A stretch of 58,277 bases of DNA from Candidatus Goldiibacteriota bacterium (GTDB taxonomy: Bacteria; Oederibacteriota; PGYV01; DYJU01). The notes beneath the pieces were generated by a model. The model saw only the letters and a list, made by a program, of their open reading frames with translations. It ran no database searches and was not told where the DNA came from. The stretch is from assembly GCA_938034975.1 (NCBI GenBank), contig CALHNI010000023.1:1-58277 (forward strand). Reading direction: 5' to 3'. Within the stretch, counting starts at the first letter, position 1; every line of letters begins with the position of its first letter. Of this stretch, positions 18,068 to 27,921 are shown piece after piece. A program made the position numbers and the translations under genes.

Positions 18068-18844
18068 TTATTTAATATTCATATCATATATTTTTTTCAT
18101 TCCCAAGAGACATAAACTCTTTTTAATAATGATACGGGATTCATCCAGTCTTTTTGCTATTAACTTACTTGCATCTCCACCAGTTAAAATTATAATTATA
18201 TCCTTGCTCATTAAATATTCTTTTATTCCTGATATTAAATATTTTATTGAACCAATACTAATTGCTTTTAAACCTGCAAGAATACATTCATCTGTTTTTT
18301 TGCCTAAAAAAACAGAGGTAAATTTTTTGTTAATAAAAGGAAGTTGTGCAGTGTTTTTATGCAAGGACCTTAAAATAAGTCCTAAACCAGGCATAATTAC
18401 CCCCCCTAAAAATCTGCCTTTATAATCCAAAACATCAATGGTTATCGCTGTCCCGTAATCTATAATAATTTTATTTTTTGCTTTATATAAAGATTCTGCT
18501 GCAACGAGATTCGCAATTCTGTCTTCTCCTAATTTTTTTTTATTTTTATATAAATTTATAAAATTTACTTTTGTCTTTTTTGTAATCAAAACCGGCTTTA
18601 TAAAAAAATATTTTTGTGATAATTCAATTAACTTTTTTTTTATTTCAGGCACCACACTACTTATTGCTATTCCTTCAATTTCATTTATCGTAATTTTATT
18701 TATTTTTTTTAGATTTTTTTTTATAGTGTTATAATACTGCTTTAAAGTCTTATTATTAGATAATCTGAAAGTAAATACTAATCTATTGCTTTTAAAGATC
18801 CCTACCTTTATATTTGAATTTCCTGAATCAAATACAAGTATCAT
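18068..18844 (-). CDS. coaX: Type III pantothenate kinase CoaX
   Basis: This cytosolic enzyme phosphorylates pantothenate, the first step of coenzyme A synthesis. The 258-residue protein belongs to the ASKHA fold: DSGNSNIKVG (6-15) is the phosphate loop, LGEDRIAN holds the conserved Asp (D108; the usual motif reads GADR), IDYGTAITIDV (128-138) is the second phosphate motif, and GGVIMPGLGL follows. Length matches the family. It follows fixX by 7 bp and is followed by a small basic gene after one base. Confidence 0.93.
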   Translation of the reverse strand: MILVFDSGNSNIKVGIFKSNRLVFTFRLSNNKTLKQYYNTIKKNLKKINKITINEIEGIAISSVVPEIKKKLIELSQKYFFIKPVLITKKTKVNFINLYKNKKKLGEDRIANLVAAESLYKAKNKIIIDYGTAITIDVLDYKGRFLGGVIMPGLGLILRSLHKNTAQLPFINKKFTSVFLGKKTDECILAGLKAISIGSIKYLISGIKEYLMSKDIIIILTGGDASKLIAKRLDESRIIIKKSLCLLGMKKIYDMNIK

Positions 18845-18851
18845 TATTTAA

Positions 18852-19151
18852 TCATCCGTATTTATAAGTAACACCGAATCCTCCGGTCGGATATTCCCAT
18901 TCAATCTCATCCGGAGCTGCAACCCTGCATGTTCCGCATTCCAAACAATTTTCAAATGATACAATTGCCTGCCCTTTATTTTCATCATAAGTATAAACTT
19001 TTGCCGGGCAAATAAATAAAACTTCTTCAACTAATTTTTTTTCATCTACCTTGTTTCCTTTCACTTCCTTTTTTATTTTCAAATGCGTTTCATGAGATGG
19101 TTTAAATTTGTCAAGGCCAAGTTTGTCTTCCATTGTCTTGAATTTATTCAT
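18852..19151 (-). CDS. fixX: FixX-like ferredoxin
   Basis: The 99-residue ferredoxin partners the FixC flavoprotein. The CPAKVYTYDE segment and FENCLECGTCRVAAPDEIEWEYPTGGFGVTYKYG match FixX of ETF:quinone-oxidoreductase systems almost word for word; the cysteines at CPA, CLEC and GTC can bind one cluster. The start codon overlaps the fixC stop (ATGA), so the two are translated together. The electron-transfer flavoprotein genes fixA and fixB are not in the window. Confidence 0.9.
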   Translation of the reverse strand: MNKFKTMEDKLGLDKFKPSHETHLKIKKEVKGNKVDEKKLVEEVLFICPAKVYTYDENKGQAIVSFENCLECGTCRVAAPDEIEWEYPTGGFGVTYKYG

Positions 19152-20452
19152 AATATTACCCTCCTTAAATTTATAGCTGTTTTAATAAAACTAAATAGTG
19201 ATTCTTCCTTTAATAATTCCAAAAACAATCTTTTTTCTTTTTGCCATTTAGGTTCACCATCCACTGTGAATAAGCCACTTATAAATTTTTCCATAATTAT
19301 TGGGTATTTTTCAAAAATCTGCGGGTTTTTTTCCAATGTTTTTGCAAGTTTTCTGAATTGTTTTAAATCTTTTAAAACAAAGGAATTTTTTAGTTTTTCT
19401 TCATAAAGAGAAAGAAATTTTGATGAAAAATCATTAATTTTTTTAGCTTCAACTGCGACTTCTCCTGCTAATTTACCTGACATCACTGCGAGATTGGTTC
19501 CTTCGTGAAATAAAGAGGCATTTACAAAACCAGCAGCATCTCCAACAACCATCACATTATCTGTATATAATTTTGATATTTTATTATAACCACCATCAGG
19601 TATCAAATGAGCAGAATATTCCATCTGTTCAGTTCCTTTAATTAAAGGTAAAATAACAGGATGATTTTTAAATGCCTCTAAAGCATCATTTGGATTTATT
19701 TTATGTTCTAATAAAGATTTTATGGTTGCTCCTATACCAATTGAAATAGTATCTTTATTTGTATAAATAAACCCTGACCCTATTGCCCCTTTTACAGCAT
19801 AACCAAAATATTCAAATGCAACTCCTTCATTTCCACTTAATCCGAATCTTTCTTCTATTTTTTCTTTTGGCAGGTAAAGTATTTCTTTTACAGAAACAAT
19901 GGTATCTTCTTTCTGGAGTTCTTTATGAAGTCCTAATTTTTTGGCAAGTAAAGAATTTACCCCATCAGCAAGTATGATAATATCACCGTAAATTTCTCCA
20001 TCTTCCATTCTTGCCTTTACACCTTTTATTTTTCCATTATCAAAAATGAAATCATCAACAACAGCACCTGTTATCACCATTGCTCCAACCGCTTCAATTT
20101 TTTCTGAAAACCACTTGTCAAATTTTGCTCTTAAAACAGTGAAACTATCATTAAATGGCTCTTTATTAAACTTGTTAAATTTATATTCACCTGCTATTTC
20201 TCCATCAGGTGTAAGTAACGACCATCTTCTTTTTGTAACATTTCTTTCAACGGGAGCATCTTTTAAAAAATCAGGTATCATTTCTCTTAACACATTAGTA
20301 AAAAAGATTCCGCCAAATACATTTTTTGCTCCACTATAATCACCCCTTTCCAGAACAATTACACTTAAACCTGCCTTAGCAGCAATAAAAGCAGCAGCTA
20401 ATCCTGCCGGACCGCCGCCAACAACAATTACATCAAATTTTTCCTCAGCCAT
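19148..20452 (-). CDS. fixC: FixC-like electron-transfer flavoprotein:quinone oxidoreductase
   Basis: The 434-residue flavoprotein has an N-terminal FAD-binding motif VVGGGPAGLAAAFIAAKAG (about 10-28), ARMEDGEIYGDIIILADGVNS in the middle, and VMVVGDAAGFVNASLFHEGTN, the FAD contact typical of FixC/ETF-QO. It passes electrons from ETF to quinone or, with FixABX, drives bifurcation. The gene overlaps dnaJ by 8 bp upstream and fixX by 4 bp downstream, so it is embedded in a housekeeping operon. Confidence 0.9.
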   Translation of the reverse strand: MAEEKFDVIVVGGGPAGLAAAFIAAKAGLSVIVLERGDYSGAKNVFGGIFFTNVLREMIPDFLKDAPVERNVTKRRWSLLTPDGEIAGEYKFNKFNKEPFNDSFTVLRAKFDKWFSEKIEAVGAMVITGAVVDDFIFDNGKIKGVKARMEDGEIYGDIIILADGVNSLLAKKLGLHKELQKEDTIVSVKEILYLPKEKIEERFGLSGNEGVAFEYFGYAVKGAIGSGFIYTNKDTISIGIGATIKSLLEHKINPNDALEAFKNHPVILPLIKGTEQMEYSAHLIPDGGYNKISKLYTDNVMVVGDAAGFVNASLFHEGTNLAVMSGKLAGEVAVEAKKINDFSSKFLSLYEEKLKNSFVLKDLKQFRKLAKTLEKNPQIFEKYPIIMEKFISGLFTVDGEPKWQKEKRLFLELLKEESLFSFIKTAINLRRVIL

Positions 20453-21611
20453 TTTTTTCTCCTTTTTTAAAATTTTCTTTTATTTTATTAAACTCTTTTA
20501 CAGAAAAATAATCATTTTCAGTTTCAACATTTTTAACTTGATTGAATAATTCTTTTAATTTGGAATTTGGATTTTTGGGTATTTCAATATTTACAACAAG
20601 ATGCATTGCACCTTTTGATGAAGAATAAGGTTTTTGAAAACCTTTATTTTTTAAAGTTATAATTTCTCCATTTTGAATTCCGTTTGGGATTTTTATCTTT
20701 TCCAAACCATAAATAGTTGGCACCTCAATTTCATCTCCCAATACCGCCTGTCCTATTGTTACTGGTAAATTAATTATTACATCATCACCTTGTCTTTTAA
20801 AAAACGGATGTTCTTTGATGTGAATAACAACATATAAATCACCTTTGTAACCCGAACTTCCTTCATTACCTTCATTTTCTAATTTTATATAAGATTCATT
20901 TTCTATGCCAGCAGGTATTTTAATTTCTATTTTTCTTTTTTTATTTTGAACTCCTTCACCTTTACACTCAGGACAAATCTGCTCTGGAAATTCTCCCTGC
21001 CCATGGCATTTTGGGCATGTTGTTACTATTGTAAAAAAACCCTGACTCTGCCTTACTTTACCATGTCCCCCGCATGTTGAACAAACTTTCATTTTACTCC
21101 CGGGTTTTAAACCACTGCCATTACAATTTATACAACTTTCTTTTCTTTTTATTTCAATTACTTTTTTAGCACCAAAAACAGCCTCAAAAAAATCAATTTC
21201 TATATCATACCTTATATCGCTGCCTTTTCTTTTTTTGCCACGCGCTCTTCCTTTTTGACTTTCAAATCCTAAAAAATCACCAAAAATATCTGAAAAATCA
21301 GAAAATATATCACCCATATCAAAATTAAATATACTGTCAAAATCAAATCCTTCGCTATAACCTGAACCAGCAGGAGTTTTTAAAGCATCCCATCCATATC
21401 TGTCATATCTTTCTCTTTGTTCAGGGTCACTTAAAATTTTATATGCAGATGCAATTTCTTTGAATTTTTCCTCTGCTTTTTTTTTGTCCTGCTCATTTTT
21501 ATGCATATCAGGGTGGTATTCTTTGGCAAGTTTTCTAAAAGCAGATTTTATTTCATCCTGGGTCGCTGTTTTTGAAACTCCTAAAATTTCGTATAAATCT
21601 TTTTTTTCCAT
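20445..21611 (-). CDS. dnaJ: Co-chaperone DnaJ
   Basis: The 388-residue Hsp40 has the complete type I order: J domain (1-70) with the HPD tripeptide in EYHPDMHK, a Gly/Phe-rich linker (about 80-120) that is rich in Asp-Phe, four zinc-finger repeats (CINCNGSG, CSTCGGHG, CPKCHGQG, CPECKGEG) and two C-terminal substrate-binding domains. It stimulates DnaK ATPase. It follows grpE by 18 bp, but dnaK is not in the window. Confidence 0.96.
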   Translation of the reverse strand: MEKKDLYEILGVSKTATQDEIKSAFRKLAKEYHPDMHKNEQDKKKAEEKFKEIASAYKILSDPEQRERYDRYGWDALKTPAGSGYSEGFDFDSIFNFDMGDIFSDFSDIFGDFLGFESQKGRARGKKRKGSDIRYDIEIDFFEAVFGAKKVIEIKRKESCINCNGSGLKPGSKMKVCSTCGGHGKVRQSQGFFTIVTTCPKCHGQGEFPEQICPECKGEGVQNKKRKIEIKIPAGIENESYIKLENEGNEGSSGYKGDLYVVIHIKEHPFFKRQGDDVIINLPVTIGQAVLGDEIEVPTIYGLEKIKIPNGIQNGEIITLKNKGFQKPYSSSKGAMHLVVNIEIPKNPNSKLKELFNQVKNVETENDYFSVKEFNKIKENFKKGEKNG

Positions 21612-21629
21612 TTGAATAAATCCAATTTT

Positions 21630-22244
21630 TTAATTTTTATTATCTTGTTCTGATTTTTCTTTTTTAACTGCAACTTTTACGAGCGCAGGTCTTATTAACT
21701 TATCCTGATACATATATCCTTTTTGAAAAACCTCAAGTATTTCACCTTCTTCTTTATCTTCTCTTTCTTCCTTTGCAAGTATATGATGAAAATCAGTATT
21801 CACTTTGCCACTGGTATCTACTTCTTTTACCTCTAATTTTGATAAATTATCAATGAACTGTTTTAATATTATTTCAATACCCTGTTTTATTGTTTCAGTA
21901 TCTTTTGCGTTTTTTATTGAATCAACTGCCCGCTGTAAATTATCAAGGATTGGTAAAAATTCCAATATAATATCAGCCCTTGTAAATTTAATAAAATCTT
22001 CTTTTTCTTTTGTAACACGTTTTTTAAAATTTTCAAACTCTGCAAGTGACCGTAAATATTTATCAGTTAATTCCTTAATTATTTTTTCTTTTTCATCTTC
22101 TTTTTTATCCTCTTTCGCTATTTTAAGTTCCTCTTCTTTTTTTTGTAAATTTTCTTCTTTTATAGTTTCTTCTTGTTTTTTATTACTGTATTGTTCTACT
22201 TTTTCTTTATGATGTTCTTTATGATTTTGAATTTCTTTGGTCAT
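21630..22244 (-). CDS. grpE: Nucleotide exchange factor GrpE
   Basis: The 204-residue protein has a long charged Lys/Glu N-terminal helix (about 1-65), then LRSLAEFENFKKRVTKEKED and the beta domain with VNTDFHHILAKEERED, EVFQKGYMYQDKLIRPALVKVA. It releases ADP from DnaK. The start at 22244 is preferred over one at 22268 because AAGGAGG lies 8 bases before it. It heads the run grpE, dnaJ, fixC, fixX, coaX. Confidence 0.95.
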   Translation of the reverse strand: MTKEIQNHKEHHKEKVEQYSNKKQEETIKEENLQKKEEELKIAKEDKKEDEKEKIIKELTDKYLRSLAEFENFKKRVTKEKEDFIKFTRADIILEFLPILDNLQRAVDSIKNAKDTETIKQGIEIILKQFIDNLSKLEVKEVDTSGKVNTDFHHILAKEEREDKEEGEILEVFQKGYMYQDKLIRPALVKVAVKKEKSEQDNKN

Positions 22245-22277
22245 ATAACCAACCTCCTTAATAATCATATATAAATA

Positions 22278-23231
22278 TCAGTTTTTATCATTTTTGTCAA
22301 TATTCCCAATGTTTTCTTCCAAAGCAAATACTTCATAATTTTTATTTAAAATATCTGTTTCAAAATATTTAATATAGAAAAATAAAATTAAATTGCTTAT
22401 TATAAGTGCTGTTATACCACTTACGCCGGTTAAACCTGCTGTTAAATCATTTCCGCCTTTGATATACATAATTGATAAACCATAAGATGCATTTAAAACA
22501 CCATGCATTAAAGCAGCAGATAATAAGGTTCCTGTTTTATATACTATAAATGTAAAAAAAGGCGACAATAAAATTGTCCATAAAATCATCATAAAAATAC
22601 CAATAATTCTATGTTCAGGATAATTATGCCCCTGTATAATTACCGGAAAATGCCATATTCCCCATATAAAACCAATAATAACTGATGCATTATAAAATCC
22701 TTTTGATTTTAAATTATTTAAAATAAATCCACGCCAGCCAGCCTCTTCTCCAAAAGCAAAAACTGTATTTATTGTTGTTCCAAAAATTATTATCTGTAAA
22801 ATTGTTCCGACCAAAAAAACAACCGCTGGCAATTTTTCTATCTGTTCTTTCATTAATTTTAACTGTTCTGATGTAAAATTTCTTTCATATCTTTCCATCA
22901 TACCTGACATATCAGGGGAAAAACTAATATCCGGGAATAATAATGAAATTATAAATGCAAATAAATTCAAAATGATTGGAAAAAATATTGAAAACAAATA
23001 CCACCATGTCCATTTCAAATTAAAACCTATTCTTTTTAGTTCTTCTTTATAAATAAATTTTTGTAAAATTACTGAACATATTAAAGGTATAAACATATAA
23101 AAAGAAGTTATAAAAAATGTTATTAATTTATTTTTATTAAAATTGTATGGAAAAACAAGATAAAGTAAAGAATATAAGAAAGTTATACTATAAGTTAAAA
23201 TTATGAATGATAAAACTCTGTTTTTAAACAT
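22278..23231 (-). CDS. CPBP-family intramembrane metalloprotease
   Basis: The 317-residue polytopic membrane protein has about eight hydrophobic segments and the three CAAX-protease (Rce1/CPBP) motifs: FAFGEEAGWRGFILNNL with E162/E163, WGIWHFPVI with H194, and AALMHGVLNASYG. These acidic and histidine residues form the metal site inside the membrane. Substrates are unknown; bacterial members act in envelope or peptide maturation. It lies between tRNA-Cys and grpE. Confidence 0.9.
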   Translation of the reverse strand: MFKNRVLSFIILTYSITFLYSLLYLVFPYNFNKNKLITFFITSFYMFIPLICSVILQKFIYKEELKRIGFNLKWTWWYLFSIFFPIILNLFAFIISLLFPDISFSPDMSGMMERYERNFTSEQLKLMKEQIEKLPAVVFLVGTILQIIIFGTTINTVFAFGEEAGWRGFILNNLKSKGFYNASVIIGFIWGIWHFPVIIQGHNYPEHRIIGIFMMILWTILLSPFFTFIVYKTGTLLSAALMHGVLNASYGLSIMYIKGGNDLTAGLTGVSGITALIISNLILFFYIKYFETDILNKNYEVFALEENIGNIDKNDKN

Positions 23232-23264
23232 TATTTACTTCTCCTTTTTTGGCAAAAAAAAGAA

Positions 23265-23339
<75 letters not shown>

Positions 23340-23376
23340 ATATTTGTTTAGTATTATACTTTTTAATAGTTATTTT

Positions 23377-23862
23377 TCAATATATTTTTATTTGCGGACC
23401 TTCTAAATTTAATATGTCTTTTAAAGTGGCATATTTATATTTGTTTAAATTATGATGAACAATTTTCAGAAATTTTATTGCAATATTATATTTTTTATCC
23501 TGTCTTTCTTCGCATCTTACTACTTCTGCCAGCAATGAACAATTACATGAAATACCTGGCAATGGAATATGCATAGTGACATATAAAATATTTCCACAAT
23601 TAATTTTTTCCTCCGTAGTCATTAAAAGTCCACTAGAACTTAAATTTATAGTTTCGCTTTCCCGCATATTATCATTAAACAAATTATCCAATTCTTTTTC
23701 AATTAAATTATCTTTATCCTCTCTTTTCAATATCCTGTATTTTATTGGCGCACTTAAAGCTATTCTGGGATATTCTCGCCTTTCCAGGGAAGGGATGATC
23801 AATTCTGCATTCTTAATCTCTTTTTCATCATTATTTTTTTCAATCATTTGAAACTCTTTCAA
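23377..23862 (-). CDS. PilZ domain protein 1 of 3
   Basis: The 161-residue protein has the c-di-GMP-binding PilZ signature: RREYPR (RxxxR) near residue 28 and NLSSSG (NxSxxG) near 75. A Cys pair in ISCNCSLLAEVVR and a C-terminal FLKIVHHNLNKYKYATLKDIL helix are shared with its two neighbours. It is predicted to bind c-di-GMP and alter motility or exopolysaccharide output. Its start codon overlaps the stop of PilZ protein 2, so they are coupled; an ATG five codons later is an alternative start. Confidence 0.85.
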   Translation of the reverse strand: MKEFQMIEKNNDEKEIKNAELIIPSLERREYPRIALSAPIKYRILKREDKDNLIEKELDNLFNDNMRESETINLSSSGLLMTTEEKINCGNILYVTMHIPLPGISCNCSLLAEVVRCEERQDKKYNIAIKFLKIVHHNLNKYKYATLKDILNLEGPQIKIY

Positions 23863-24299
23863 TCAATTTTTATATCTTCGCCTTTTATTTCAAGTAAATC
23901 TGTAAGTGTTAAAAATTTATACTTATTTAAATTATGCCACAGAACCTTTAAGAACTTAACTGCCATTTTATATTTTTTTTCATCTTTCTCGCATCTTACA
24001 ACTTCCCCAAGGACCTTGCATGAACATGATAAACCAGGTAAAGGAATATACATATTCACCGCTATTAAACTTTTTACAGGTATTTCTTCATCAGAATACA
24101 TCAAAAGCCCTGATGCAGATATATTTTCGGTTATATTTTCATTATATTTTAAAAAAATTTTTTCCGGATCAAAATGTTTGATTATTTCTTTATCTTCTAA
24201 TTCATCACCAAGGACTCTATATCTTACATTTACACTTATTGCTATTCTAGGATAATCACGTCTTTCCTGTGGCAATAGAATTTGCCCTTGTTTTTCCAT
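23859..24299 (-). CDS. PilZ domain protein 2 of 3
   Basis: The 146-residue protein has RRDYPR (RxxxR) and NISASG (NxSxxG), the two c-di-GMP contacts of PilZ domains, followed by LSCSCKVLGEVVRCEKDEKKYKMAVKFLKV. It lacks any partner domain. It lies 3 bp after PilZ protein 3 and overlaps protein 1 by 4 bp. Relative to its neighbours it has the shortest N-terminal tail. Confidence 0.87.
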   Translation of the reverse strand: MEKQGQILLPQERRDYPRIAISVNVRYRVLGDELEDKEIIKHFDPEKIFLKYNENITENISASGLLMYSDEEIPVKSLIAVNMYIPLPGLSCSCKVLGEVVRCEKDEKKYKMAVKFLKVLWHNLNKYKFLTLTDLLEIKGEDIKID

Positions 24300-24302
24300 A
24301 AT

Positions 24303-24770
24303 TTAATCCTCTTGTGAGAATTTATCTTTTATATCAAGTAATTGTTCTAATTTTAAGAATCTGTAGTTTTTAAGATTTTGATGCAAAATTTTAAAAAACT
24401 TTACTGCTATTTTATAATTAAAATTACTACCGGTATCTTCATTTTTTACTCTTCTTACAACCTGAGCTATTGCTTTACAAGAACAGGATATACCAGGCAC
24501 CGATATATACATACTCACTACAATAAAACTTTTTACCGGGACTTCTTCATTAACGAACATTAAAAGTCCTGTTTTAGACACATCTATTGTTTCTGATTTT
24601 TGAAAATCATTCAACAACTTATCTGCATCAAAGTATTTAGTTAATGCTGTTTCCGCTTCTTCACTTTCCAATATTCTATATTTAACAGCAACTTTCATCG
24701 GAACCCTTGGATATTCTCTTTTTTCATTTCCCTGTATTAAAAGTTCACCTTCATTTTTTTCTTCATCCAT
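24303..24770 (-). CDS. PilZ domain protein 3 of 3
   Basis: The 155-residue protein has KREYPR (RxxxR) and DVSKTG (DxSxxG) c-di-GMP contacts, then ISCSCKAIAQVVRRVK and a final FFKILHQNLKNYRFLKLEQLLDIK helix. The start at 24770 is chosen because AAAGGGGTGGGAAAA precedes it; a reading from 24809 adds 13 unlikely residues. It is first in the three-gene PilZ operon. Confidence 0.87.
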   Translation of the reverse strand: MDEEKNEGELLIQGNEKREYPRVPMKVAVKYRILESEEAETALTKYFDADKLLNDFQKSETIDVSKTGLLMFVNEEVPVKSFIVVSMYISVPGISCSCKAIAQVVRRVKNEDTGSNFNYKIAVKFFKILHQNLKNYRFLKLEQLLDIKDKFSQED

Positions 24771-24918
24771 TTTTCCCACCCCTTTATATATTTTACATAA
24801 TATTAACATATAAAATAAAATTTTAAAAGTGTTTTTTTATAATTTGAAAAAAATAAAGAAAAGATAAAGAAATTAACTCAGTCCTCTTTTTCTTGCCAAT
24901 CTTTTCTTATCTTTATAT

Positions 24919-27900
24919 TTAATTAACCCTGTCTTCTTTTAATGTATTTTTATTTATTATTGTTAATTTAATTGATTTTATTTCTCTTTCTCCTGTTATC
25001 TTTTTACCCTCAACCACAATAATGTAAAGTCCGCTAACAACCATCTGACCTGTAGAAGTTTTTAAATCCCATTCTGCTTTACCGCTTTCTAAAGTTGTAT
25101 GAAGTTTTCGTATTAATTCACCTGCCAAATTATAAATCTTTATATCCACATTACCTGAATTTAAATTTTCCCATTTCATAGTAATTTTCCCTGTATTTTC
25201 ACCTTTTATATAATATGGATTTGGATATATTTTAATATTCTTTAATATATCATCCACCACCTGACTTATTATTGAAACGGTTTTAGATGCAATAACCTTA
25301 TAACCCTGTTCTGTTTTTACTTCAATCTGGATTTCATATATTCCTGTTGAAACAATTACACCATGAGAATTTAAACCATCCCATTCTATTTTCTGACCAT
25401 CAGCGTAATTTATATCAATACTATCAGAATTTTTACCAACATATAAAACATCATCAATATTCAATTTTACACTCCCCAAAGGTAAATAATAATTTTCAAT
25501 TCTTCTTACCAATTCGCCTGCTGAATTATAAATATTTAATCTTATGTATTGTTCGCTTTTTACCAACATTACATCCTTTATTAAAACTTCAGAATGCCCA
25601 TATCCATCCTGTGTGGTAAATTTAATATAATAAACACCATTACCTATATTTTGTCCATTATTATTATTTCCGTCCCATTCAAATTCTATAAATCCTTTAT
25701 CCCTCTGATCAGGTGTTTCAAGACCAGGTATCTTAATCTTTAATGATTCTTCTGCAGGATTAAAAGTTCTATTTAAATTATCTGATTCAATTCCATTTAA
25801 AACAAGCAATACATCTGATATTCTATTTGTTATCTTGGTTTCTGTAATAAACCTCACTCTTTCTCCTGCTTCATTATATACTTCTATTGTCAATATATAT
25901 GGATATGGTGGTAAAGTCATAGTAATTGTTGGTGTATTTGTTCTTGTAGGAGTATTTGATGGTGTAAATGTATCTGTTGGTGTATTTGTGTGAGTGGATG
26001 TATAAGTTGATGTATAAGTATTGGTAATTGTATTTGTAAATGTAAATGTAAATGTTTCTGTTGGAGTATTCGTATTTGTCCTTGTATTTGTATTTGTAGG
26101 CGTGTTTGAAAATGTATTCGTAAAAGTAAAAGTATTTGTATTTGTCACTGTGCTGGTATATGTATAAGTATTTGTTTCTGTTGGTGTGCTTGTGTTAGTT
26201 CTTGTATTTGTATTTGAAGGTGTATTTGTTCTTGTAAATGTATTTGTTGGAGTATTTGTGTCAGTATTTGTTGGTAAATTTGTATTAGTAAAAGTGGGTG
26301 TATTACTCGGAGTATTTGTATTTGTCGGAGTATTTGTACTAGTTCGTGTATAAGATGGAGTGAAAGTATTTGTCAATGTAAATGTATTTGTCGGTGTTCT
26401 TGTATCAGTTGGGGTCTCTGTATTTGTTCTTGTATTAGTATTTGTAAAAGTATTTGTTGGTGTCCATGTAGGTGGCGGTGTTCCTGTCCAGGTCAATGTT
26501 GGTGTGTATGTTTGTGTATTTGTATTTGTAAATGTATTTGTTACTGTATTTGTTGGTGTATTTGTCCGTGTATTTGTCGGCGTATTTGTAAAAGTGCTGG
26601 TAAATGTATCTGTTGGTGTATTTGTATTTGTTCTTGTATTAGTATTTGTAAAAGTATTTGTTGGTGTCCATGTAGGTGGCGGTGTTCCTGTCCAGGTCAA
26701 TGTTGGTGTATATGTTTGTGTATTTGTATTTGTAAATGTATTTGTTACTGTATTTGTTGGTGTATTTGTCCGTGTATTTGTCAAGGTATTAGTCGGCGTA
26801 TTTGTTTTTGTATCTGTTGGCGTATTAGTTGGTGTATTTGTTGCTGTATTTGTCGGTGTGTTTGTTACTGTATTTGTTGCTGTATTTGTCGGTGTGTTTG
26901 TTGCTGTGTTAGTCGGTGTATTTGTCCTTGTGTTTGTCGGTGTATTTGTTACTGTATTTGTTGCTGTATTTGTTATTGTATTTGTATTAGTTGGCGTATT
27001 TGTTGCTGTATTAGTCGGTGTATTTGTCCGTGTATTTGTCGGCGTATTTGTCAGTGTATTTGTCGCTGTATTAGTTGGTGTATTTGTCCTTGTGTTTGTC
27101 GGTGTATTTGTCAGCGTATTTGTCGCTGTATTAGTCGGTGTATTTGTCCGTGTATTAGTCGGTGTATTTGTCCTTGTGTTTGTCGGCGTAAAAGTTGGTG
27201 TAAAAGTTGGTGTTTCTAATATTACATTAACTGTTGCAACAGAAGTTGCACCATGGGTTTCCCGAGCTATGTTTAATATATAAGGTGGTGTATTTGTAGG
27301 AGTTGATGTAGGTATTGAACATGGTTCTTTCCCAGTATTTGGATCAGGTGCACCGCCTGATAAAACCTCTGCCTGTAAAACATTATTTAAATATAAAGCA
27401 ACATATGGATAACTCCCCATTGGTGATGGATCCGCACCATCTAAATGAGTTGAATAATCATCACATTCCGGGTCAAATGGATTTGCTCGTGGCATATCTC
27501 CACTTGATTCTAAATATTGGTTAGGCATTATGCTTGAAGTATTATTAAATGTTATATCAAGATATCTATTGGCTTTTCTTCCAGGGGAATCATCACAATA
27601 TGGCCATGTCCCAACCGTCCTTTGCAAAATATTTCCTAGCCAGTTATTAGGATTATATAATCCTGATCCATAATCATTTAAAGTAGGATCAGATGTTGAA
27701 TTAAACCATAATCTCACTTTTAATTGATTTATTTGAACTGATGTTGAACCAGTATTATATATTCTTAATTTGAATGAAATTCTTTCATTAGAGCATGGAT
27801 TATTTGTTATTTCAAATTGTAAATCCAATTCTGAAAAAGCATAATTTGAAAATAATATGAATACCAAAATATATAATACTTTTTTATTAATATTTATTTT

Positions 27901-27921
27901 ATTTCCCCATTTATTTTTCAT
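24919..27921 (-). CDS. 1000-residue secreted Thr-rich repeat protein with CBM3-like head and FlgD-like tail
   Basis: The protein has a signal peptide (about 1-30), an N-terminal beta-sandwich (31-180) with [24 protein letters not shown] that resembles CBM3-type carbohydrate-binding modules, and a Cys-containing stretch. A long linker (about 215-655) is made of four-residue [12 protein letters not shown] and TNTF units. The C-terminal third has three FlgD-like Ig modules ([37 protein letters not shown]), each followed by a WDGxNNxG-type turn, and ends with a YPNPYYIKG sorting-like module. It is inferred to be a polysaccharide-binding surface protein. The linker contains a 158-bp internal duplication. 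Confidence 0.8.
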   Translation of the reverse strand: MKNKWGNKININKKVLYILVFILFSNYAFSELDLQFEITNNPCSNERISFKLRIYNTGSTSVQINQLKVRLWFNSTSDPTLNDYGSGLYNPNNWLGNILQRTVGTWPYCDDSPGRKANRYLDITFNNTSSIMPNQYLESSGDMPRANPFDPECDDYSTHLDGADPSPMGSYPYVALYLNNVLQAEVLSGGAPDPNTGKEPCSIPTSTPTNTPPYILNIARETHGATSVATVNVILETPTFTPTFTPTNTRTNTPTNTRTNTPTNTATNTLTNTPTNTRTNTPTNTATNTLTNTPTNTRTNTPTNTATNTPTNTNTITNTATNTVTNTPTNTRTNTPTNTATNTPTNTATNTVTNTPTNTATNTPTNTPTDTKTNTPTNTLTNTRTNTPTNTVTNTFTNTNTQTYTPTLTWTGTPPPTWTPTNTFTNTNTRTNTNTPTDTFTSTFTNTPTNTRTNTPTNTVTNTFTNTNTQTYTPTLTWTGTPPPTWTPTNTFTNTNTRTNTETPTDTRTPTNTFTLTNTFTPSYTRTSTNTPTNTNTPSNTPTFTNTNLPTNTDTNTPTNTFTRTNTPSNTNTRTNTSTPTETNTYTYTSTVTNTNTFTFTNTFSNTPTNTNTRTNTNTPTETFTFTFTNTITNTYTSTYTSTHTNTPTDTFTPSNTPTRTNTPTITMTLPPYPYILTIEVYNEAGERVRFITETKITNRISDVLLVLNGIESDNLNRTFNPAEESLKIKIPGLETPDQRDKGFIEFEWDGNNNNGQNIGNGVYYIKFTTQDGYGHSEVLIKDVMLVKSEQYIRLNIYNSAGELVRRIENYYLPLGSVKLNIDDVLYVGKNSDSIDINYADGQKIEWDGLNSHGVIVSTGIYEIQIEVKTEQGYKVIASKTVSIISQVVDDILKNIKIYPNPYYIKGENTGKITMKWENLNSGNVDIKIYNLAGELIRKLHTTLESGKAEWDLKTSTGQMVVSGLYIIVVEGKKITGEREIKSIKLTIINKNTLKEDRVN
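26421..26578 (-). repeat. 158-bp direct repeat inside the Thr-rich gene, copy 1
   Basis: This segment is repeated at 26625-26782 with a single mismatch (26506 against 26710). It encodes a linker block that includes the unusual [19 protein letters not shown] unit. Offset is 204 bp, or 68 codons, so the duplication keeps the reading frame. Confidence 0.85.
26625..26782 (-). repeat. 158-bp direct repeat inside the Thr-rich gene, copy 2
   Basis: Near-identical partner of 26421-26578. The low divergence compared with the rest of the linker indicates a recent in-frame duplication. Confidence 0.85.

Noticed and set aside
24871-24940. Two 20-bp segments (24871-24890, 24921-24940) alike at 17 positions around the end of the Thr-rich gene
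   Set aside because: Short and out of frame with each other (50-bp offset); probably a small local duplication without consequence.
25900-27200. Dense short repeats that could be taken for a CRISPR array or minisatellite
   Set aside because: The units are 12-bp coding repeats without unique spacers and continue a reading frame; no cas genes are present.
26360-27283. Long plus-strand open frames opposite the Thr-rich gene (Val-rich at 26360-27283, Cys-rich at 26512-27219)
   Set aside because: They are the antisense of the TNTP codon repeats; regular codons leave the opposite frames free of stops. The real gene has a signal peptide and folded domains at both ends.
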